Source: RGIG5612 sp045604025
Lineage (GTDB): Bacteria > Bacillota > Clostridia > Lachnospirales > Lachnospiraceae
Assembly: GCA_045604025.1 (NCBI GenBank)
Contig: JAZUNG010000086.1
Location: 1 to 17,919 of the forward strand
Direction: 5' to 3'
DNA: 17,919 nucleotides
The notes under the pieces are model-generated. The model searched no databases, had not been told where the DNA came from, and saw nothing but the letters and a program-made list of their open reading frames with translations. Of this stretch, positions 13,944 to 17,919 are shown piece by piece. The translations under genes and the position numbers were made by a program. How positions within the stretch are numbered: position 1 is the first letter of the stretch; each line of letters opens with the position of its first letter.

Positions 13944-14903
13944 CTAAAGTATATCTGCATTCAGCTCACGCACTCTGCAGCAGGATACGAAGTGACCCGG
14001 AAGGATCTCCTCGAGTACCTGAGGCTCGGCGCATGCATCGGTCACATACGGGCAGCGCGGTGCAAATCTGCATCCGGGCTTCGGATTGACCGGGTTGGAC
14101 AGCTCGCCTGTCAGCGCGATCCTCTGCTGAGGCGTATGTACATCTACAGAAGGGATAGCTGACAGCAGCGCCTTGGTATACGGATGCAGCGTCTTCTCGA
14201 AAAGCTCCTCTGCAGGGCTGGTCTCAACCAGCTGGCCGAGGTACATAACGCTGATATCCTTGGAAATGAACCTGACAACAGACAGGTCATGTGTTACGAA
14301 CATATATGTCAGCTTGTACTCATCCTGCAGATCCTGCAGCAGGTTCAGTACCTGCGCCTGGATAGATACATCCAGAGCGGATACAGGCTCGTCGCATACG
14401 ATGAACTTCGGATTCATGGCCAGAGCGCGGCCGACCGCAACTCTCTGACGACGTCCGCCGTCCATCTCATGAGGATAAGCCATTCGAAGGCGCCTTGCGA
14501 TACCAACCATGTCCATCAGACGGGTTACCTGCTTGTCCAGGTCGCCTCTGCCATACTGCCTGGATATCTTCAGCGGCTCACGCAGTGTATCCTCAACCGT
14601 AAAACGCGGGTTCAGTGATGAGAACGGATCCTGGAAAATGATCTGCATATCCTGACGGAGCTTGCCCAGTTTTCTGGAGCTGACCTTGGTTATGTCCTCA
14701 TCCTGATAGAAGATCTGACCGGCTGTGGGCTCGAGCAGGTGAATGATGGTCCTGCCCAGTGTGGACTTGCCGCATCCGGACTCACCAACGACGCCCATGG
14801 TCGTACCTTCATCAAACTTCATATTAACATCATCGACTGCATGGAGCGGTCCGGCAGGAGTGTTAAAGTATTTTTTCAGACCTCTTACTTCTACAAGTGC
14901 CAT
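13944..14903 (-). CDS. Dipeptide/oligopeptide ABC transporter ATP-binding protein, F subunit (second set)
   Basis: Complete 319-aa ATPase. Walker A GESGCGKS is at 40-47, the Q-loop at Q91 (FQDPFSSLNPR), the signature MDGGRRQR at 147-154, Walker B FIVCDEP at 167-173 and the switch histidine at H205. The C-terminal oligo_HPY region has cysteines at 278, 284, 291 and 308/309. The signature has Asp in place of the Ser of LSGGQ, as in the F subunit at the left end of the window. The ATG lies 4 nt after the D subunit stop, and its GGAGGG Shine-Dalgarno encodes the last residues of that gene. It shares long identical blocks with the left-hand F subunit (for example GVVGESGCGKSTLGR), so the two are paralogues. 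Confidence 0.96.
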   Translation of the reverse strand: MALVEVRGLKKYFNTPAGPLHAVDDVNMKFDEGTTMGVVGESGCGKSTLGRTIIHLLEPTAGQIFYQDEDITKVSSRKLGKLRQDMQIIFQDPFSSLNPRFTVEDTLREPLKISRQYGRGDLDKQVTRLMDMVGIARRLRMAYPHEMDGGRRQRVAVGRALAMNPKFIVCDEPVSALDVSIQAQVLNLLQDLQDEYKLTYMFVTHDLSVVRFISKDISVMYLGQLVETSPAEELFEKTLHPYTKALLSAIPSVDVHTPQQRIALTGELSNPVNPKPGCRFAPRCPYVTDACAEPQVLEEILPGHFVSCCRVRELNADIL

Positions 14904-14907
14904 TTAT

Positions 14908-15942
14908 TCAACCCTCCTTCTTCTCTTCTGATCTTGCGACCAGGTTGCCTGCGTGTATGCAGCGGCAGCGATGAGTTCCACCGATATCAGCCAGCTCAGG
15001 GATAGCCTGTGAGCACTCCTCTGTCGCATATGGACAGCGGGGATGGAACTTGCAGCCTTCAGGAAGATTGGACGGGTTCGGCATCATACCTGCAATAGGA
15101 TGAAGTCTCTTCTCTCCCTTGGGTACCATATGCGGCAGTGACCCAAACAGACCCAGCGTATACGGATGTGAGGGATGATCGAAGATCTCGAACTTGTCAC
15201 CATACTCCACGATCTCACCTGCATAGATGACAGCTACATCATCACATGTCTGGGCAACAACGCCCAGGTCGTGAGTGATCAGCAGCATGGAAGTCTCCTG
15301 CTGCCTCTGCAGATCCTTGATCAGATCCAGAACCTGCGCCTGGATAGTAACATCCAGAGCAGATGTCGGCTCATCAGCCAGGATCAGCTGAGGGTTGCAT
15401 GACAGCGCGATAGCGATAACCACACGCTGCTTCATACCACCTGAGAACTGGTGCGGATACTCCGTGAAACGGGTTGACGGGATACCAACCATTTCCAGCA
15501 TTTTCTTGGCAGCCTTGAATGATTCAGGCTTGGACAGGTTCTGATGCAGGGCGATACCGTCCGCGATCTGCGCTCCTACAGTCATGGTAGGGTTCAGCGC
15601 GGTCATGGGATCCTGGAAGATCATGGAAATCTCCTCACCCTGAATCTTGGTCATCTCCTTGGCAGTCAGTTTGGTCAGGTCCTGTCCTTCATAGATGATC
15701 TCTCCACTCTTCAGTTTGGCCGGAGGGACCGGAAGGATACCGATGATAGACTTCGCGATAGTAGTCTTGCCGGCTCCTGTCTCTCCAACGAGGCCCAGAG
15801 TCATGCCTTTCTTAATATCCAATGATACTCCGTTAACAGCCTTGATGATCTTTCTGTCCGAGGTGTACTCGACAAATAAATCCTTAACTGACAGCAGGAT
15901 ATCATTCTGCGCTACACTATTCTCGTTAATGTTCTCGCTCAT
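14908..15942 (-). CDS. Dipeptide/oligopeptide ABC transporter ATP-binding protein, D subunit (second set)
   Basis: A 344-aa ATPase that pairs with the F subunit. Walker A GETGAGKT is at 53-60, the Q-loop FQDPMTALNP at 109-118, the canonical signature FSGGMKQR at 166-173, Walker B LILADEP at 186-192 and H224 in the switch. The oligo_HPY tail GCKFHPRCPYATEEC has cysteines at 297, 303 and 310, followed by C326/C328, the same pattern as the left-hand D subunit. GGAGG precedes the ATG by 8 nt, and the gap to the permease C stop is 18 nt. The N-terminus MSENINEN mirrors MSEQINEN of the left-hand copy, which supports a shared origin of the two operons. Confidence 0.96.
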   Translation of the reverse strand: MSENINENSVAQNDILLSVKDLFVEYTSDRKIIKAVNGVSLDIKKGMTLGLVGETGAGKTTIAKSIIGILPVPPAKLKSGEIIYEGQDLTKLTAKEMTKIQGEEISMIFQDPMTALNPTMTVGAQIADGIALHQNLSKPESFKAAKKMLEMVGIPSTRFTEYPHQFSGGMKQRVVIAIALSCNPQLILADEPTSALDVTIQAQVLDLIKDLQRQQETSMLLITHDLGVVAQTCDDVAVIYAGEIVEYGDKFEIFDHPSHPYTLGLFGSLPHMVPKGEKRLHPIAGMMPNPSNLPEGCKFHPRCPYATEECSQAIPELADIGGTHRCRCIHAGNLVARSEEKKEG

Positions 15943-15960
15943 TTAAATATCCTCCTTTCG

Positions 15961-16866
15961 TCAGTTCTTCAGCTTCGGATCCATGGCATCGCGAAGTCCG
16001 TCACCGAACAGGTTCATAGCCAGAACCAGGATGGCAATCGCAAGACCGGGATACAGCAGCTGGTATGGATAACGTCTGATCTGCCCCTTGGCAGCTGACA
16101 GCATAGCGCCCCACTCAGGCTCCGGCGGCTGTACACCCAGACCGATGTAGCTGAGGGATGCTGCCATGGTAATGGTATTTCCGACACCCATGGTCGTTGC
16201 AACGATCAGAGGTGATACGGTATTGGGCAGAATGTGTTTGAACATGATGGTTGCCTTGGAGCAGTTCTCAGCCTGTGCGGCTTCAACATACTCAAGTTTC
16301 CTCTGGTTCAGGAACTGGGCACGCAGCATACGGCAGACGAACGGTATACGTCCTATACTCAGGGCAATGATCGTATACAACAGACCATTTCCGAAAGCGG
16401 ACGAGATCGCCACCGCCAGCAGCATACCGGGTATGGCCTGCATGACGTCGCACAGACGCATGATGACCTCCTCTACCCAGCCTCCGAAGAATCCGGCTAT
16501 ACATCCGAGGATGATACCGATGATCAGACCCACGATGCAGGCACCTAGACCCAGAACCAGTGTATATCTGGCACCGACCAACAGACGGCTCAGGATGTCA
16601 CGGCCGACATCGTCGGTTCCCAGAAGATGTTCAGCTGAAGGAGTCTGGTTTTTGTCCTGTACGACCATATCCGCATAGTCATATGGAGCGATCATAGGTC
16701 CGATGATAGCGATAATGACCAGCAGGATGAAGATGACCAGACCGATCATGGCGGTCTTACTCCTGGTCAGTCGCTTCAGTACCTCGAGGAACTGACTCTG
16801 CTTCTTCGCCTCATCTGCATCCATTATGCCATTAGCTATAAGTGTATCATGCATTTCCGCTCTCAT
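15961..16866 (-). CDS. Dipeptide/oligopeptide ABC transporter permease, C subunit (second set)
   Basis: Inner-membrane permease of 301 aa. The first helix is at about residues 38-60 (AMIGLVIFILLVIIAIIGPM). The motif HLLGTDDVGRDILSRLL and the transmembrane domain follow, with the EAA loop EYVEAAQAENCSKATIMFKH and the tail NLFGDGLRDAMDPKLKN. The ATG abuts the stop of permease B (TAAATG, no gap). Its AGGAGG lies in the last codons of that gene, so coupling is strong. An in-frame ATG four codons later is a possible alternative start but is further from the Shine-Dalgarno. Confidence 0.95.
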   Translation of the reverse strand: MRAEMHDTLIANGIMDADEAKKQSQFLEVLKRLTRSKTAMIGLVIFILLVIIAIIGPMIAPYDYADMVVQDKNQTPSAEHLLGTDDVGRDILSRLLVGARYTLVLGLGACIVGLIIGIILGCIAGFFGGWVEEVIMRLCDVMQAIPGMLLAVAISSAFGNGLLYTIIALSIGRIPFVCRMLRAQFLNQRKLEYVEAAQAENCSKATIMFKHILPNTVSPLIVATTMGVGNTITMAASLSYIGLGVQPPEPEWGAMLSAAKGQIRRYPYQLLYPGLAIAILVLAMNLFGDGLRDAMDPKLKN

Positions 16867-17856
16867 TTACGCAGCCTCCTTTCCTCTGGTATTGTATTTG
16901 ATACGTTTCTTCTTTATACGGCCACCTCTTGCATACTGCGCCTTGATACGTGGATCGATAAACGCGAATGCAATATCAACCAGCAGCATGATCAGTGAGA
17001 ACAGTATAGACAGCACGACAACGCTGGATCTTACGATCGGGCGGTCACGGGTCGCAATGCCCTGCTGCAGGTACATGCCGACACCGGCTATCGAGAATAC
17101 GGTCTCAATGATCAGTGTACCACCCAGAGAGGTACCGAAAGCATTTCCCAGAGTCTGAACGATAGGAATCAGACCGTTCGGAAGCGCGTATTTATAAATG
17201 ATCGTTCTGCGCGAGAGACCCTTGGCCTTCGCAGTATCGATAAAGTCAGAACGAATGACCTCCAGCATGGAGGATCTGGCCTGTCTGGCCATCTGCGCCA
17301 GTACACCCAGAGATCCGCATATAACGGGAAGTATCCAGCCCTGCCACTTCTCTACACCATAGACGGGCAGCCACTTGAGCTGTACTCCGAAGACGAGCAT
17401 CAGCATCAGTGCCAGCCAGAATGAAGGAATAGAAACGCCGGCCAGAGCTATGATCATGGTCAGCTGATCGCCGAATCTGTTGTGATGAGTTGCAGCGTAG
17501 ATGCCCAGAGGTACACCAACCAGTACCTGGATGACCATGGCAGCCAGCGCAAATATCATCGTCTTCGGCAACCTCGCAAACAACTCCTGTGAAACACTCT
17601 TACTGTTGATCCAGGAGGATCCCAGATCCAGTCTGATAAATGTATCATAGAGGTAGCGTCCGAGCTGAACTATATAAGGCTGATCGAGTCCCAGCTGTTC
17701 ATACAATGCGTCCTTCTGCTCCTGTGTGACCTGGCCTCCGAGAATGATCTCGGCAGGATCACCGGGAACGAAGTACATCAGTGTAAATATTACTATCGCG
17801 ACCGCGATAACAACCGGGATCAGCATAAGAATCCTTTTTAAAATGTATCTTATCAT
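16867..17856 (-). CDS. Dipeptide/oligopeptide ABC transporter permease, B subunit (second set)
   Basis: Inner-membrane permease of 329 aa, first visible gene of the second transporter operon. The N-terminal helix (MLIPVVIAVAIVIFTLMYF, about 11-29) is followed by VPGDPAE. The middle holds AATHHNRFGDQLTM and AGVSIPSFWLALML, the EAA loop is DFIDTAKAKGLSRRTIIYKY, and the tail is LVDIAFAFIDPRIKAQYARGG. AGGGG lies 8 nt before the ATG. Only 63 bp of upstream DNA is visible, so any binding-protein gene or promoter is outside the window. Confidence 0.96.
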   Translation of the reverse strand: MIRYILKRILMLIPVVIAVAIVIFTLMYFVPGDPAEIILGGQVTQEQKDALYEQLGLDQPYIVQLGRYLYDTFIRLDLGSSWINSKSVSQELFARLPKTMIFALAAMVIQVLVGVPLGIYAATHHNRFGDQLTMIIALAGVSIPSFWLALMLMLVFGVQLKWLPVYGVEKWQGWILPVICGSLGVLAQMARQARSSMLEVIRSDFIDTAKAKGLSRRTIIYKYALPNGLIPIVQTLGNAFGTSLGGTLIIETVFSIAGVGMYLQQGIATRDRPIVRSSVVVLSILFSLIMLLVDIAFAFIDPRIKAQYARGGRIKKKRIKYNTRGKEAA

Positions 17857-17885
17857 TAGATTAACCCCTAATACCCTGTGTAAAT

Positions 17886-17919
17886 AAAAAGGTGCCGCCG
17901 CCTCCAGCTACAAAAGCCA
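17886..17919 (-). terminator. Possible 3' half of a terminator cut by the right edge
   Basis: Read on the minus strand, a GC-rich arm (GGAGGCGGCGGCACC, 17891-17905) runs straight into TTTTTATTT. The matching left arm would lie just beyond the window. If real, it ends a gene upstream of permease B, plausibly the substrate-binding protein, and would attenuate transcription into the permeases, as is common in such operons. Confidence 0.3.

Noticed and set aside
1..17919. Insertion sequence, prophage or integrase genes
   Set aside because: No transposase, integrase or terminal inverted repeats of an IS were seen; all large frames belong to transport, regulation or hydrolysis.

Overview
This 17.9 kb window looks like a chromosomal region of a low-to-mid GC Bacillota, most likely an anaerobic member of the Clostridia (Lachnospiraceae or Eubacteriales type). 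The reasons are strong AGGAGG-type ribosome binding sites, tightly packed and overlapping transport genes, a DUF6273 domain, a subtype-B tannase homologue and a CynX/NimT-type permease. The organism assignment is inference; no rRNA, tRNA or taxonomic marker is present.

Layout. (1) Positions 1-4529, minus strand: an operon of five genes that starts with an MBL-fold metallohydrolase and continues with dipeptide/oligopeptide ABC transporter subunits in the order permease B, permease C, ATPase D, ATPase F. The F gene runs off the left edge. (2) 4530-4736: a divergent promoter region with perfect dyads of the LysR-box type. (3) 4737-6522, plus strand: two LysR-type regulators in tandem, 1 nt apart. 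(4) 6580-8499, minus strand: a neutral-ceramidase-like hydrolase fused to a C-terminal DUF6273 domain. (5) 8500-8875: a divergent intergenic region with a near-consensus promoter and a terminator-like leader. It precedes a CynX/NimT-family MFS permease (8876-10051, plus) that has a textbook terminator. (6) 10204-13841, minus strand: a tannase-like alpha/beta hydrolase and a type-B carboxylesterase. They are separated by about 500 bp of non-coding DNA holding nine copies of a 41-bp repeat in mixed orientation. (7) 13944-17856, minus strand: a second complete B-C-D-F dipeptide-type transporter set.

How the genes may work together (inference). Two paralogous peptide-class ABC importers of identical gene order flank three probable intracellular hydrolases/esterases, an MFS permease and paired LysR regulators. 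A fourth hydrolase (MBL) heads one importer operon. This resembles an uptake-and-hydrolysis island for amide or ester compounds. The substrate cannot be read from the sequence. No substrate-binding protein gene lies in the window for either importer.

Most unusual items: the 41-bp repeat cluster with an internally inverted block, the ceramidase-DUF6273 fusion, the tannase homologue with altered catalytic-acid motif, and the terminator-like leader of the MFS gene.
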